Positions 1 to 11,699 of a DNA stretch of 64,000 nt are shown here, one piece after another; the first letter of the stretch is position 1; the number at the start of each line of letters is the position of its first letter. The DNA comes from Paragorgia papillata (Eukaryota > Cnidaria > Anthozoa > Scleralcyonacea > Coralliidae). The notes under the pieces are model-generated. The model ran no database searches. It was given only the letters and a program-made list of their open reading frames with translations, and was not told the origin of the DNA. Location of the stretch: contig JAWNZC010000234.1 in the NCBI GenBank assembly GCA_035771165.1, positions 3,013,001 to 3,077,000 of the forward strand. Direction: 5' to 3'. The translations under genes and the position numbers were made by a program.

Positions 1-35
1 TCAGCAAAACTGAATACGTGATAATTGGATCCAGG

Positions 36-812
36 CAGTGCCGGATTAACCCTATGGCAGAAGTGGCATATGCCACACTGTAAAAACTGATTGGTTGAAA
101 CAACCTATTTGAATTGGTTGTCTCAGACTCACGTTTTGACCAATTTTTAAAGGTTAAAACAACTTAAATTATTGGTTGAAACAACCAAAATATGGTCATT
201 TCAACCAAATGTTTTGGTTATTTCAACCAATTAAAATTGGTCTGAGTCTGAGACAACCATTAAAATTGGTTGTTTCAACCAATCAGTTTCAGTTTACAGT
301 GCAGGGCCGGATTAAGCTTGCGCGGGGCCCGTGGCATATTTTCCGCGCGGGGCCCCTTAGGGGGGAGGGGACAAGGTGGTAGGCGTGGAAGGGTGAAATC
401 GGCAGTTTCATTGGGACAGACTCGGAGTCTCAGAGAGAATATACGAAGGGTTAAATTTTGTTTCTTTTGTTCCTCGCGCCTTAGTCCCATGTGTGTGTGT
501 TTACAAAAAAATGAAAATACACGTCAAGAATTTTGTCTGAAATTGAACACACTTGTCTTGTACTCTTGTGTAAAACAACTGCTAATTACTAATCTATACA
601 TTCCTACATAACGATAACAATAACAATAATAATATATACATACAGATTATATAAGGAAGAAACTACAGAATTAGCTAACATTTGTACTGAGTAGTGAGTC
701 AGTACCATGGGGCCCCGCGCTTTCTGGCTCCCTGCGTTTTCTGGGGCCCCGCGTTTTCTGGCCCGCGTTTTCATTTTTTTTTAGAAATAAAGCGCGGGGG
801 CCCTGCAGGGAT
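36..812. mobile_element. hAT-type terminal fragments, same family as the 24-kb hAT
   Basis: Two copies of a terminus reading CAGTGCCGGATTAA (36) and CAGGGCCGGATTAA (302) occur here, followed by GC-rich blocks of the type gcgcggggcccc at 325-360 and 705-812. The same terminus and the same GC-rich subterminal blocks mark both ends of the element at 23,124-47,421. I see no transposase here, so this is a non-autonomous or decayed relative. Its right end near 812 is approximate and I found no clean target duplication. Confidence 0.6.
76..301. mobile_element. Fold-back MITE, CACTG termini
   Basis: The left end CACTGTAAAAACTGATTGG and the right end CCAATCAGTTTCAGTTTACAGTG are inverted repeats about 30 bp long. 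The inside is built from alternating TTGGTTGAAACAACC-type palindromes. At 226 bp with no ORF of note it is a MITE. CACTG ends and a possible 2-bp CA duplication would fit a CACTA/EnSpm-like origin, but that is inference. Confidence 0.7.
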
Positions 813-1262
813 AGGGGTTCTGCGAAGAGCTAAAGACGTTATCAGTAAAGAAAGTTTAGAAAGACTATATAAAGGTTTGGTGCTACCGCACTTCGACTAT
901 TGTTCCCTTGTCTGGGACAATTGTTCTTGCGAATTAAAAGAAAGACTGCAAAAATTATACAGAATAAAGCCGGTCGCGTAATTACTGGTGACAGTTATTA
1001 TTCATCGGCAACAGATACTTTAACAAAAATTGGCTGGAACACATTACAATGTAGGAGGGATGAGCAGCTCTTGTCCCTAGTAAATAAATGTGTAAGTGGA
1101 AACTCAAAACTAAGTCATTTATTTAGTTTAACAGATCGGGATTGCTATGATTTAAGGAGCAACAATAGTAAATTGTATCTCTCTAAACCAAACACAAATG
1201 CTTTGAAAAGAACTTTTGGTTATCGAGGTGCCATGATGTGGAATACCTTGCCACAACATTAA
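813..1262 (+). pseudogene. LINE reverse transcriptase C-terminal fragment
   Basis: About 150 codons of post-palm RT sequence, in two frames joined by a break near 960 where the frame ending ...KERLQKL gives way to one reading ...QNKAGRVITG. The catalytic RT core is missing: it would lie left of base 1. The last readable motif is MMWNTLPQH, close to the normal C-terminus. Non-functional as sequenced. Confidence 0.7.
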
Positions 1263-1508
1263 ATTTAAATTGATACATGACGTACCATATACGTTGAAAG
1301 TTATAGCTCTTTTATTGATTTTACTTGTAAATAGTTAGTTAGTTAGTTAGTTATATAGTTAGGTTAATTTTAGAACTTTATGCACAAGACAATAATTTTA
1401 TAGTTGTACTATAGCCATTTTAGATTAGACATTTTTAGTATCACACGGCCCCATGAAAAACAACCCTTATATAGACGGATTGATGTGGTTACCATGTATA
1501 AAGATTTG

Positions 1509-1523
1509 TAAATAAATAAATAA

Positions 1524-1610
<87 letters not shown>

Positions 1611-1612
1611 GG
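1509..1612. repeat. (TAAA)n microsatellite, LINE tail
   Basis: About 100 bp of nearly uninterrupted aaat units directly after the LINE 3' region. Confidence 0.9.
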
Positions 1613-1849
1613 TACTGAAGTGTTATCGAAGCTGCAATCACTATATATACGCAGGTTGTCGCATGCAGTGCTAAGATATATAAAGTCTAAACACACTGGT
1701 CACAGACAAAAGTCAAAACACAATCCAATTCTCCGATAGAAAACACAATTTGCAATACACAAAACACAAAACACGATTGCCTGTATTGATCGTATTTCAC
1801 ACATGCACACAGCGTTCATATGTCGAGTCTCTTCGGGTATTAAGCTATT

Positions 1850-2500
1850 AACGGCGTGTGCGATTGTAAGCGTATACAATATCAAAACTATGTCTGTAAA
1901 CACACAAAAAACATCCGAGACGAGAAAGACTTGATCAGACATCAGGAAAGCAAAGAAAGTAAGCATTATTTCCACACATGTACAACGTTCACATGTCAAG
2001 TCTCTTCGGGTATTAAATATCAACACAGCTTCATGAGAAATGAGTAATGATTTATTTAACGTCGTAAACAGAGGATGCATGCCCAATCATCCGAGCCAGA
2101 GGCTCATGTTAAAAGTGCACGACATAAGCTAAGATCTAAGTGTTGATTTTACGGAGGGAGGAAAACCACAGAACCCTGCGAAAAACCCTCGAAGCACAAG
2201 AGAGACCAACTAAACTCTACTCACATGAAATTCAAGTTCGAGAACGGGGCTATTCCCAGACGGTCACCCATCCAAGTACTAACCCCGTCCAACTGGGCTT
2301 AACTATTGGTGAGAGGCAGCGCCCTAACAGCACACGCCACCCGTGCTTCATGTTTACGGCGTGTGCGATTGTTAGCGTGTATAATATAAAGATACTTTCC
2401 AGCAACATTAATGACCAATAACTATGTCTGTGAACACACAAAACACATCCGAGACGAGTAAGACTTGGCCAGACATCAGGAAAGCAAAGAAATAAAGCAT
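1850..2500. repeat. Direct repeat pair around a 5S-like insertion
   Basis: A block at about 1,850-1,960 (ggcgtgtgcgattgtaagcg ... gacatcaggaaagcaaag) recurs at about 2,355-2,495 in the same orientation. Between them are a related segment with the caagtctcttcgggtatta motif and the 5S-like copy. I recognise no protein in it. Confidence 0.6.
2225..2335 (-). repeat. 5S rRNA-derived sequence (pseudogene or SINE head)
   Basis: On the minus strand this resembles the 3' two thirds of 5S rRNA, including the conserved stretch GGTTAGTACTTGGATGGG that carries the internal control C-box region. The 5' part and the terminal pairing stem are diverged, so it is not a normal 5S gene. A similar copy lies at about 21,105-21,225. 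5S-headed SINEs (SINE3) are a known source of such sequences; whether this is one or a plain pseudogene cannot be decided here. Confidence 0.6.
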
Positions 2501-2519
2501 TTGGCATGCACGCATCAGT

Positions 2520-3010
2520 TTCGCAAAGCCTGATGGGATGACGCATTGATTGCCATTTCGCGACATAGCCAAAAAAAACAACAACAAAAAACGAAGCCGA
2601 AACCTAGACTCGGCTACAACAGGTAGCCCGAGTAACTACGCAATAAATGACGTTATGCAATAAGCAAGGTTAACAGCTAGGTAACCGCGCGCGGTGCAAG
2701 CTGGGGATCAGCGGCCATGTAAGACTGGTACTAGTTGAGCGTCGTCATTGCCGCGTTAACGGGCTAGCAGTCAGATGCAGTGTTGGAGTCAGAGGAAATC
2801 AGATATTCCCACCATCTCTCCTTCAATCAAAGAGGTAAGTTTAATACTTCCACCAATTAATTGGTGTGATCGGTGCAAGCCATACCGAGTGGGGGTGGTC
2901 AGCTCAAGATCCTGCATGGATGGGTCTTAACCTGGATCCACGTACCGCGCCATTCGCCCCAGGCCCCCACCGTGCTACCGCTTGCACCAACCTTCCAGAC
3001 GGGTAAGTAA
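2520..3010. other. Intergenic, no gene seen
   Basis: Moderately GC-rich unique-looking sequence with no convincing ORF. A stretch at 2,880-3,000 (GGGTCTTAACCTGGATCC region) loosely resembles the fold-back at 52,680-52,815. Confidence 0.4.
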
Positions 3011-3014
3011 AAAG

Positions 3015-3110
3015 GTGAACGAAGATGTTAACATATAATATTGATGTGTTGGATAGCGATATGTCGCATGGTTTTGAAATAGAACGAGGCAGTAACATAT
3101 ATCGTTATAT
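3015..3110 (+). repeat. Three-copy repeat, copy 1
   Basis: Contains GTTTTGAAATAGAACGAGGC followed by agtaacatata. The same sequence recurs at about 3,706-3,782 and 6,548-6,615. Copies 2 and 3 each sit immediately right of a fold-back element. Confidence 0.65.
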
Positions 3111-3582
3111 ACCAAAGACTTTCGTTTGCCAATAATGAAATCCTATAGGTCAAATCATGGTCACGTGTTGTTCAGCAAACTCAATGTTTCCCTCTGACGT
3201 CGCTTTAATCATGCGTTGTTCACGTGAATACACGATTATTGCATCATGCAGATCAAGAAATTTGGACTCTTCGGGCATTTTGAAAACAAGAGCTTGTTTC
3301 GACCTTGTTTGGTACGAAATAGTCCATTTTCCGAAAGAAAGAATCTCTATACATTTCTTCAAAAAAGATCTGAAAAACACTTGGAGAAATTTAAGGCTGT
3401 TCTTAGTGTTGAGTCTGGTGTATTTGTTTAGTTGAATGACTTGAATTGAAATTACGAAGACAAAGTCAAAGTGTTTTGGTAAGTAAAGACTTTTCGCCGT
3501 TTGCAAGTTTCAAGGCAGTTTTGTATTTTGTATTTTAAAAATCTTTGGTATATAACAAAACGCTTGTTGACTTTTCCCTAGA

Positions 3583-3687
3583 GAAACATCGAGTTTTACG
3601 ATACCTCAGGCTTCAATGTCACCCTCGGGCTAAAGCCCTCGGGTGACATTCAATTGAAACCTTCGGGTCCGTAAAACTCGATGTTTC
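3583..3687. mobile_element. Nested fold-back element, CTCGGG loop
   Basis: Outer arms gaaacatcgagttttacg (3,583-3,600) and cgtaaaactcgatgtttc (3,670-3,687) enclose a second perfect hairpin, aatgtcaccctcgggc / gccctcgggtgacatt (3,614-3,650). It belongs to a group of short fold-backs in this window whose centres share CTCGG/CGGGC-type loops. Confidence 0.75.
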
Positions 3688-3705
3688 CCTCGGCGCCAGT
3701 CAAGA

Positions 3706-3782
3706 AGTGTATAATATTGAACTGTTCGATAGCGATAAGTTGCGTGGTTTTGAAATAGAACGAGGCAATAACATATATTATT
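3706..3782 (+). repeat. Three-copy repeat, copy 2
   Basis: Shares gatagcgataagttgcgtgg and the following GTTTTGAAATAGAACGAGGC with the copy at 3,015-3,110. Confidence 0.65.
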
Positions 3783-5030
3783 TTTTTATTAGTCGTGAGC
3801 GGGCGGAATCCTAGGCTTTCCTGCAATTTGATTGGCTACGTGAGCGGGCAGTTTTTTACGATATCTTGGACCGCGGTCCAAAAAGTTATTTTTTTACATT
3901 CTGTCATTAAAATTGATCGATTTTCATAACTATTTTGCTTGCCACAGAAAAAATATATTGAACAGAGACTACGGGGATGCATATGATTTTGATTATCCAA
4001 ATGGTTTTGACAACTTCATGTGCAAACAACGAATTTTAAAAGAAATGCTGGGAAAACTGTGACAAAGCAAAATTTACGAGCGATATTTATAAACAAACCA
4101 GATTAAAACGGTGAAAAAACATACATAAACTTGTGAACACAGTATTTTGAATCACTAAATGAAACTATATAGAAGTATATATACATATATAAAGTCATAC
4201 CACGAGAAGATAGAAAAGCTGAAACCTTTTGACAGTAAACTGTCTTTCTTCTGTTATCCAACCGCTATAAAACTAAACAAAACCGCTACAATTCATTACC
4301 TTTTAGTCAAATATTTTCCACATGCCAACCTCATCGTGTCATGTCCTTGAAACTTGAAATTACAAATGGCTTACTACAAGCCTTTTTGTCTTCAAACTTG
4401 AAGAACACACTTTCAATTTTCATACATCAGCCAAATATTGAAAGGGACGTTCCAAGCGAACAGCCAAAAACGAGCAAGCGACGAAGAAGAACGACGAAGA
4501 ATCATTATCAACTAAACCTTAAAAACACTGACTGCATTTTGACTTCCCTTCGTAACTAGCATGGGCGGATCTAGGGGTAGTCAAACCGATCACGCGACTA
4601 AGGTAAAAATTGCGCAGTTAATTAATTAAGTTAATTAATTCAAACTGCGGTCCATAGCAAAGACATTAATATTCAAAATTTGTGTCCAGTTATCAAGTTT
4701 CATACAGCGGCAAGGCCTTCGATAAAGTAATATATCAAGTCACAGAACAGCGGTCTTGCGCGTGAATTTTGATCGCTCTGTAGTCTGATTCCAGCCATCG
4801 GATTGGCCAATTTGCTTTTTGATCGATCTGTGGGGAGTTCTGATCGGTTTGTGGATCAGGGGCTCGTATACAAGCTATCCGATTGGCTAATTCAAAAAAT
4901 ATCTGAATTCTCATTGGCTACATTTTTTGACATGATCGATCATATGCATCAGCCTTCAGTGTATACGGCATGATTCTATAGCCTTTCTGATCGCAGCTTG
5001 AACACGAAGGTTCAATTTCAAGTGCCACAG
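3783..5030. other. Intergenic, no recognisable gene
   Basis: AT-rich. Short open stretches at 4,159-4,559 have no recognisable protein features. Repeated phrases such as gatcgatctgtgg and gattggctaat around 4,750-4,930 suggest old repeat sequence. Confidence 0.4.
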
Positions 5031-5062
5031 AAATATAAAAGCGAAATAGCGAATATACTGCA

Positions 5063-5308
5063 ATGTCTTGTAGTATTTACGAGACTGTTCAGTCCGCGTT
5101 TCATGAGAGAAACGATCGGCCATATCTTCAAGATGTTTACGCTGATCTGATGAAGCGAATCGACGCTTTGCCGAAGAGTTCTGTTGAAGAGCTGTTGTGT
5201 GCTATCAACAACACGAGTTTCTGCCTCAGTAGAAATTTTGGTGCCAAATCTTTCATCCTGAAGTATGTTCGAGAATGGAAAAACAAGTCTTGTACAGCCA
5301 TAAAGTAA
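5063..5308 (+). CDS. Small hypothetical protein, 81 aa
   Basis: An ATG-started ORF of 81 codons. A TATA-like box (aaatataaaag, about 5,031-5,041) lies roughly 25 bp upstream of the ATG, unusually close for a messenger start but suggestive. The protein is charged and soluble looking, with three cysteines near the middle (C-AINNTSF-C) and no signal peptide or membrane span. I do not recognise the family. It has no clear neighbours and may be an exon, a relic of a mobile element or chance; TATA position and codon-like composition are the only support. Confidence 0.3.
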   Translation: MSCSIYETVQSAFHERNDRPYLQDVYADLMKRIDALPKSSVEELLCAINNTSFCLSRNFGAKSFILKYVREWKNKSCTAIK

Positions 5309-6225
5309 ATATATTCTATTTTAACTAAATTCGACTCTTATTATAATAGTTTTGGACTTGTATTAACCGAACAATCTGTGCGCCATGACCGGCTGGCATG
5401 ATCGTTTATGAAATTAGCATATTACTGCGGTCAAAAGTTTATTAATATTAAATATTTCACTTATATACCGCGAACCCAGCCCGGCCAGCCGAACCAATAT
5501 ATACTGTAGTGTAGGCATTTTGTTTATGCTTTTTGTCGCCTGATATTAGTTTAAGATTTTGATTTGGATATCTATTATCCATATAATGTATACCCTTAGG
5601 GACTGTGTCAGTGTGTCTTGTTGACTTGTTAGATCACATGGCTTTGTGTAATACGATCTCTAGTTTTTTATCTATGAAAATAATATTATCTCGTTGCATT
5701 ACAAGTTTTTGGTACGTTTTTATCTTTCCTTGCAAAGAATCAGATGTTCAGTTGAGTTTATCAATTTAATCTGAATAGGATTAAGTTAGGTTGGAATAGG
5801 TTTTAGCCTTTTAGGTTGGAATAGGGTTTAAGTTAGGACTTAGGTTATGTGGGGGTATTAGGGTGGGGGGTATTAAAAGGGTTGGAATAGACTGGGATGG
5901 TGTTAAAAATTGAGCAATTTCACATCCACGAAATGTCCCATATAGTCACCCACTTCTAACCAAACTCCTTTTGCTTCCTGGCAAAGGTGTGAAAATCAGG
6001 TGTCTGGCACCTTAAACCAGTTTGCTCTTTTTCGGCCTTCCAAAGGCTGTCCATTCCGGAATCACAGGCATGCTGATGAGCCCTGATATTGGGCGAAACA
6101 GTCATTTTTGCACCTCACGTTTTATTTACCGAAAGTCCCGAAAAAGATCTAGTGTGGGTATTAATAACTAATCATACCCCCCGGATAAATTTCCGTTCCC
6201 CCCCGAATGTTCACAAACGAAAATT
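5309..6225. other. Intergenic, no gene seen
   Basis: AT-rich, with a degenerate TTAGGTTGGAATAGG-type tandem stretch at about 5,780-5,900. The motif resembles telomere-like repeats only loosely. No ORF of note. Confidence 0.4.
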
Positions 6226-6467
6226 TTGACTGACGTACGAAAAATCCTGGATCCGCCCCTGGTAACTAGATCTTCAAGTTTTGAATGTTTTTTTATCACA
6301 AAAAAGGTTCCAAGCTTCCTTGTCAGACTACATGTCGGCAGTTGTTTACGACTGTCGAACGATAAACTTTGGACTTTTGAGTATCACGTGAATGTCATCT
6401 CGATTACGCAACTTAATTCAATTATGTTAATTTATCTAATTATGTAACAAAAAAATAAATACGTTAT

Positions 6468-6560
6468 TTACCGTTTTGGTCGGTCCGTATAGAAAAATAT
6501 TTGCCCTCGGTCTCAAGACCTCGGGCAAATATTTTTCTATACGGACCTCCCAGCCGGTAA
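6468..6560. mobile_element. Fold-back element, CCTCGG loop
   Basis: Near-perfect hairpin: ggtccgtatagaaaaatatt (from 6,483) pairs with aatatttttctatacggacc (to 6,547), with loop gccctcggtctcaagacctcgggc. The outer ttaccg / cggtaa flanks also pair. It is followed by copy 3 of the three-copy repeat. Confidence 0.75.
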
Positions 6561-6615
6561 ATAATTGTGTGGTTTTGAAATAGAACAAGGAAATAACATA
6601 TAAAATTGATTTGTT
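6548..6615 (+). repeat. Three-copy repeat, copy 3
   Basis: GTGGTTTTGAAATAGAACAA plus ggaaataacatata, matching copies 1 and 2. Confidence 0.6.
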
Positions 6616-7630
6616 CAAATAATGGAGTTTCACGAATTGTTCGCCTCGTAACGATTGGACGAGTTGGACAAATTGAACGAGCGGACAAATATTTCTGCGG
6701 TTCAAGACGGGACTCGTATGAAATGACGGATTTAACAACTCGTTCGACTCGTATCTGTTCGACAGTATTGGACATGTATGGATGTCAATACTACGTAAAT
6801 GATTCGTGGTTTCTGCTAGATACTGAACTTTAGACCGCCGTCGTCGTCCTAGCTTGTTTAAGCACATACCTTTATAGTGAAGTTTGCGAAATGTCAATTT
6901 AGTCTGTCACTAATGGCGTTGGTTGTAAAAAACAAAAAGGGAAGGGAAAAACGAGAGAAAATTCCGTAGCAACATTTCATGCATGCAGTTGATCTCTTAT
7001 AGCACCCGGGTCAAAGTTAGCCAGGGATTACAAGCAAAATTTCACAGGTAGGGTCAGCTTGCTGCCTGGGTCAACTTTATTAATCGTGGTTACCAAGCAC
7101 AAATAACAAGAAGTCTGGAAACTAGTAAAAATTGGGTTGTAATTCCATGACACGCAGTCACCAAATGCATATTGAGCCCACCATATATGTGTACACAATA
7201 TCTACACAACACGGTGTACTGCATATAATACACGATATAGAGCCCTACTATATACTACATAGCATCAACAACTATACACAAGCATCAACAACCATACACA
7301 AGCATCAACCAGCATTAACAGTATTGTTAAGTACTTATAGCTCTACAAACGTGGGAAGTTTCATGCTTGTATCACAAAGTGCACAATTTTTCCCACTATC
7401 CGCCTATACAATATGCTATGTAGCAAGTTCACCCACAAGCAGCCAAAGCAAACGGCATCCTGGGGTGAGTGAGAAGAACCACCAAAATTGCATTAATGCC
7501 ATCACCGCCAGATCACGCACCATCTACCTGGCAATTGTCCGTCACCCATCTTGGGTATATCGACGCAAATTTGGGCCTCTCAAGCAGTAGAGCTGATCAA
7601 AACCATTGAATGAACACAAAGACGCGCTAT
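6616..7630. other. Intergenic, no credible gene
   Basis: A long open stretch at 7,132-7,590 contains low-complexity caagcatcaaca repeats and reads like chance coding. The minus strand at 6,436-6,897 is likewise open but its reading crosses the fold-back element. Confidence 0.4.
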
Positions 7631-7631
7631 A

Positions 7632-7950
7632 TAACGGCGTTCCTGACTGGCTACCGTGCGTGATCCATAACTCGATGGAGCACGGTAATTTCAAACGTAA
7701 TGAGAAACGCATTTTTAATCAGCGAAATAAATATTGTTTTCCGTTGTTTTGTGTCTAAAGACATGGTTCATGGTTTGGCAAGCTACATTGCGTTGTGGAT
7801 GCACTTGGGAAGTTGGGGAGCACTCGAAATTCTAGGGCTGTTCCCCGCAGCTACGCCTCGACCAACGCTTACGCTTTTTACCTGCCCTCCGAACTTCCCG
7901 CGATAACTCGATGGAGCACGCCAAACCCCGCATGAACCATTTCTTAAATA
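7632..7950 (+). mobile_element. Fold-back element, family shared with 62.9-63.3 kb
   Basis: This block matches 62,933-63,265 in inverse orientation: shared landmarks are ggctaccgtgcg, ctcgatggagcacggtaatttc, catggttcatggtttgg and the gcttccc/gggaag pair with tggagcacgccaaacc. Internal inverted repeats (gcacttgggaagttggggag / ctccgaacttcccgc) give it a fold-back shape. No coding capacity. Confidence 0.75.
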
Positions 7951-8820
7951 TAATTTTCAACCCACGACCTCGTGAAAAACAAACCTTATTACGGATTGAT
8001 AGGCTACAGTGTTTAAATACCATTAAGTAAATAAAGGTTTAACAGAGCTTTCACAGTATACTATATAAAAGTACAAATCCCAATTAAAATGTTAAATAGG
8101 TACCTTATATTGGCGGTTTGCATCCAGTGTGCCGACGAAGCAAGATACAATCATCCATTTTACAGAAGGAGATTCTTTTTAGCAGAAAAATAGTCCAAAG
8201 TCTGTTTAAATTAAGAAGAAAAATAGTTATTGTAAATTCTAGTAAAAAAACTGAACAAACGAGGTTAATAAGGCATTTACTGCATAGCTTTTGGTTCATT
8301 TTATTTGTTGCTTATAGCCCTGAGAGTTCCTAACAGAAAGACTAAAATTGTAAACCTAGAATGCACTATACACTTTGGGGGATAATATTCTTTGAATAGT
8401 TCTACAAGATTCGTACCAACCTCAGAATTTGGCAATGCAACAGAGATTGCCCTACCAGATTGGTAAAATATCATATTAATAGCGAAGCGCGCAGTTACTA
8501 TTTATAGACCAAAACTCAGACAAACAAACCGAAATTGAATCTCGAGGGATTTCTAATGAGTAATTTCGTTTGTTGGAAATGCAAGAATGAATTATAAACT
8601 CAGACAAACATTAATTTTACGTGATCCATGCGCGTCGTTATTCTGGCTATCAAACCAGAAGATTTAATAATTTCCATTGATTACTTTAAATACTTTCTTC
8701 GATTACACTATGCGAAGTGTTCCTGTTTTGTGTTCATGATTTTCTTGGAATTTTCAATTGAATATTTTTCTCAAGATTTGTCGATACAATGTAAAAGTAG
8801 AATTATTGCATGCTAGCTAG
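7951..8820. other. Intergenic, no gene seen
   Basis: AT-rich with only short chance ORFs on both strands. Confidence 0.4.
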
Positions 8821-8840
8821 TGATGATGGAGAGTATATAT

Positions 8841-8878
8841 ATGATGATGATGATGATGACGATGATGATGATGATGAT
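8841..8878. repeat. (GAT)n microsatellite
   Basis: About twelve gat units with one gac interruption. It makes a poly-aspartate reading that should not be taken as a protein. Confidence 0.9.
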
Positions 8879-9419
8879 AAAGGTTGTTCCCCGAGCGAAC
8901 GAAGCCATACCGCACACGTAGAAAAGTTACTTGACCACGGCTGGAATATAAACTATGTCAAAGATATTTATCATAAACACATCATATCATACCTCAAAAT
9001 GATCCTCAAAGACTACAGATTGTAAATATGCAACTTTCGTGCATGTATAATGGTTACCCTAGCAACAGGACACTCCCATTTCGTTGGTAACAGAAATCGT
9101 TATTCAAGAAGTCAAGTTTCCAGGTACATAAAAGCCAAAATATCTGACACCTAAAATTATTTTGTTCATTTTGATGAAAAGTACATTTTATGAGCTTTTG
9201 TTTGGTATATAACACTTGTATACAACATTTTTACTTTAGCAGAAATTTTGGGAATATTCGCTGCATTTGTAGCTATTGCAAAAAAGTTGCAAAATATAGA
9301 TTGGTTGACACATACATGTACTTGGACTACTATTTAGCTGTATTTATTTATAACTATCTACCATTTATATATCAGTCTTCTATTTATATATCAGTCTTCT
9401 ACCATTTATAATGACATCT

Positions 9420-11113
9420 TCTCTCTTTCACTTTGCCCTTTTCATTGGTGGGAAGATGACTTGGGAAATGTCTCTCAGTCAACCTTGCTGGTAATTCAAG
9501 AGATGGAAGACCTGGTCGTTTTTTTTATGTGAAATTGCCAATAAGCTTCTTGGCAAGCTCAACCCGAAAGTTCTTCAAACTTCGCCTTTCATGATTTGGT
9601 GACTCAACCTCTAAAATATGGCCATTCACCACGCAGCGATCAAGAAGCTCAAAAAATACTCTATGCCACCATTTTCTTGATCTCAACTTGATGCCATAGT
9701 AAGATTTCATTTGATCACTTCGATCAACGCCTCCCATATATTTATTATAGGAGGAAATAAGGAGAGGACATTCCACATCTTGTTGCTCACCATCTTTTTT
9801 TCTTCTCTTCACCGATTTTGTTGCTTCTCCAGAAACAACCTCCAATGTGGATACAACATTAACTGGCCTGCTGTCCATCCAGGTAACAGCTGTGATTGGA
9901 CCTTTTCTCCTAAATACGCAAGTACCCCTTTCAAACTTGTTGTTTGATTTCTTGTCATACATTTCTTTTGGGAAGCCCCATCGACCTGATTTCAAAGTTC
10001 CACATGAAGTAAAGAAGTTGTCAAAATAGACTTCGTGCCACTTTCCATATAGCATAGAGCACAGCTTTGTTACTACAGAAAATCCTAAGTCACGTGTTAC
10101 CCCATCTCCACTTTTTCCAGTGTAGATGTCGAAATCACCGATATAACCATTTATACTGTCTGCTCTGCACCACATCTTTATTCCTCTTTTGATGGGTTTC
10201 TTGGGCATGTACTGTTTTAGGGAACTTCTGCCTTTGAACTTGATCATAGCTTCATCAATTGCAACCTGTTTGTGGGGCATATATTTGGATAGGAAGTTCG
10301 CACGAATGGATTCCAGGAATGGTCTCACTTTGAACAGTTTATCAAAACCTGGAGTTCCCCTAGCTGGCATCTTTGAATTATCATTCAGATGCAAGTATCG
10401 TGTAATTGTTTCAAAGCGAGCAACAGTCATTATTCTGGCTAATGCTGGCACCCCCAATATCCAGTCCTGGGACCAATAATCACGAATACTATTGACAGGA
10501 TGCATAGACATGGCAACACAAAGGCCAAAATAGGCTAACAGTTCGGTGTCAGTAACTCTTTCAAATACGCTTGGATCCTTACCCGCAGCTGTGAGACATT
10601 GTAATGCATACTTGTTTGTCACAAACAATGTCATTGACAATGTTCATGCTAAACATTAGCAAGAAAAATTCAAGGGCTGATGCTGCACTTGGAAGTATTG
10701 TTACTGCACCCACATGCTGTCGAAACTCACGCCGGCGAATCTCTGGTTCTTCTTCGACTTCCATCTCCTGATCAGACTCCTCATCATCGCTTTCATTTTC
10801 CAATCTCCATTTTGTTTTGCTAAAATCATAATAGGATGGTATTCTGCCCATAGGAGACTCAACATCTGGGTTTGTTGAAAGTTTCCTCTTCATCAGCGAT
10901 CTCCACAGCGTGTAGGATGTCAAGAACCTCAATATTTTCATCTATTTCGGCTATTTCACGATCGATATCAGCTTGTTCAGCATCAATATCTGGCTCAGAG
11001 TGTTCAGACGAAATATCTGAACCCTCCCCATCGAACGGAATGTCATAATTTTCATCCAAAAGATCGATTATTTCGCCCACTGTAAATGTAGCCTGCAGAC
11101 ATTGTTGACTCAC
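9420..11113 (-). pseudogene. piggyBac-type transposase, frameshifted
   Basis: DDE transposase of the piggyBac/PGBD superfamily (DDE_Tnp_1_7), which cuts and pastes at TTAA. The main piece (10,640 to 9,525) carries the three catalytic aspartate contexts in order: VAIDEAMIKFKGR, VYFDNFFTS and GGVDRSDQMKSYY. The acidic N-terminal region is in two other frames (11,113-10,859 and 10,941-10,579), and the C-terminal arginine-rich tail (RPGLPSLELPARLTERHFP) continues in another frame after a run of eight A at about 9,528. So there are at least three frame breaks, some in homopolymers. The C-terminal Cys-rich zinc finger normally ending this family is not visible; the frame ends near 9,415 in a short tandem duplication. 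No TTAA-flanked terminal repeats could be assigned. Confidence 0.85.
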
Positions 11114-11365
11114 ATTACAACAACAATTTAAAGAGCCAAGTCTTTATTATTTCATAAAAATCGTTTGGAAATCATTTTGTAGTTGAATAATATATCAAAA
11201 TGCTCGCCAGAACGTTGTGAACACATTTATTTACATACGGGACACTAGCAACTCTCAGGAGGGCGACAACTGGTCAAAACTGATCGGGGTCGAGTAGTGT
11301 CCGATATATCAGACACTGTGCGTCAATGGGTTTGAAACTATCTCGTTTCATCAAGCCACCATCTA

Positions 11366-11585
11366 CCAGACTGTAAAATTGGCCAAATGTGCGGAGAATT
11401 TTCGATCGTCATTGCCGTTTTTGCGCGGACAGAAACCCCAAGATTGCGTAAAATGCGCAGGAAAATGACAAAAAATGGTGAAAAAGACATGTTTTCAGTC
11501 AATTTTTTGGAAAATGCGTGGATTTCGCCAAATTTGCGAAAAATTGCGCGGAGAATATATTCGCACGCCAAACTTTACAGTCTGG
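11366..11585. mobile_element. Fold-back MITE, CCAGACTGTAAA ends
   Basis: The left end CCAGACTGTAAAATTGGC and the right end GCCAAACTTTACAGTCTGG are inverted repeats; the inside has further pairing of gcggagaatt- and aaattgcgcg-type segments. 220 bp, non-coding. Confidence 0.75.
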
Positions 11586-11603
11586 AGCATCGAACTGTAC
11601 TCA

Positions 11604-11681
11604 GTTCAGACGTACCATACAATGTGAAAATTGATACTCGGGTAATTAATTTCCACATTGTATGGTGCAGACTGTCTGAAC
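11604..11681. repeat. Short inverted repeat
   Basis: gttcagacgtaccatacaat pairs with attgtatggtgcagactgtctgaac around a short AT-rich loop. Confidence 0.65.
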
Positions 11682-11699
11682 TTGGAGCAGTGGGCAATT

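Larger units (their letters stand above)
1..1612 (+). mobile_element. CR1/jockey-like LINE, 3' part, interrupted
   Basis: Bases 1-35 read like a reverse transcriptase segment (KTEYVIIGS type), and the same kind of ORF resumes near 813 and runs to about 1262 with a frame change near 960. The resumed part is the C-terminal region after the RT palm (motifs LVLPHFDYCSLVW and, at the end, MMWNTLPQH), which is characteristic of CR1-like non-LTR elements. The tail from about 1,509 to 1,612 is a TAAA-type microsatellite, a usual 3' end for this clade. A hAT-type fragment and a fold-back element (36 to about 812) split it. The family differs in sequence from the LINE at 22.5-50.4 kb. Family known; exact clade inferred. 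Confidence 0.75.

Noticed and set aside
3150..3506. 118-codon minus-strand frame with an opposite open frame
   Set aside because: Both strands open at once and no recognisable protein; likely chance.
7132..7590. 152-codon open frame
   Set aside because: Contains low-complexity repeats, no domain, no splice or promoter signs.
8810..9025. 71-codon acidic protein
   Set aside because: The acidic part is the (GAT)n microsatellite and the rest has no recognisable features.
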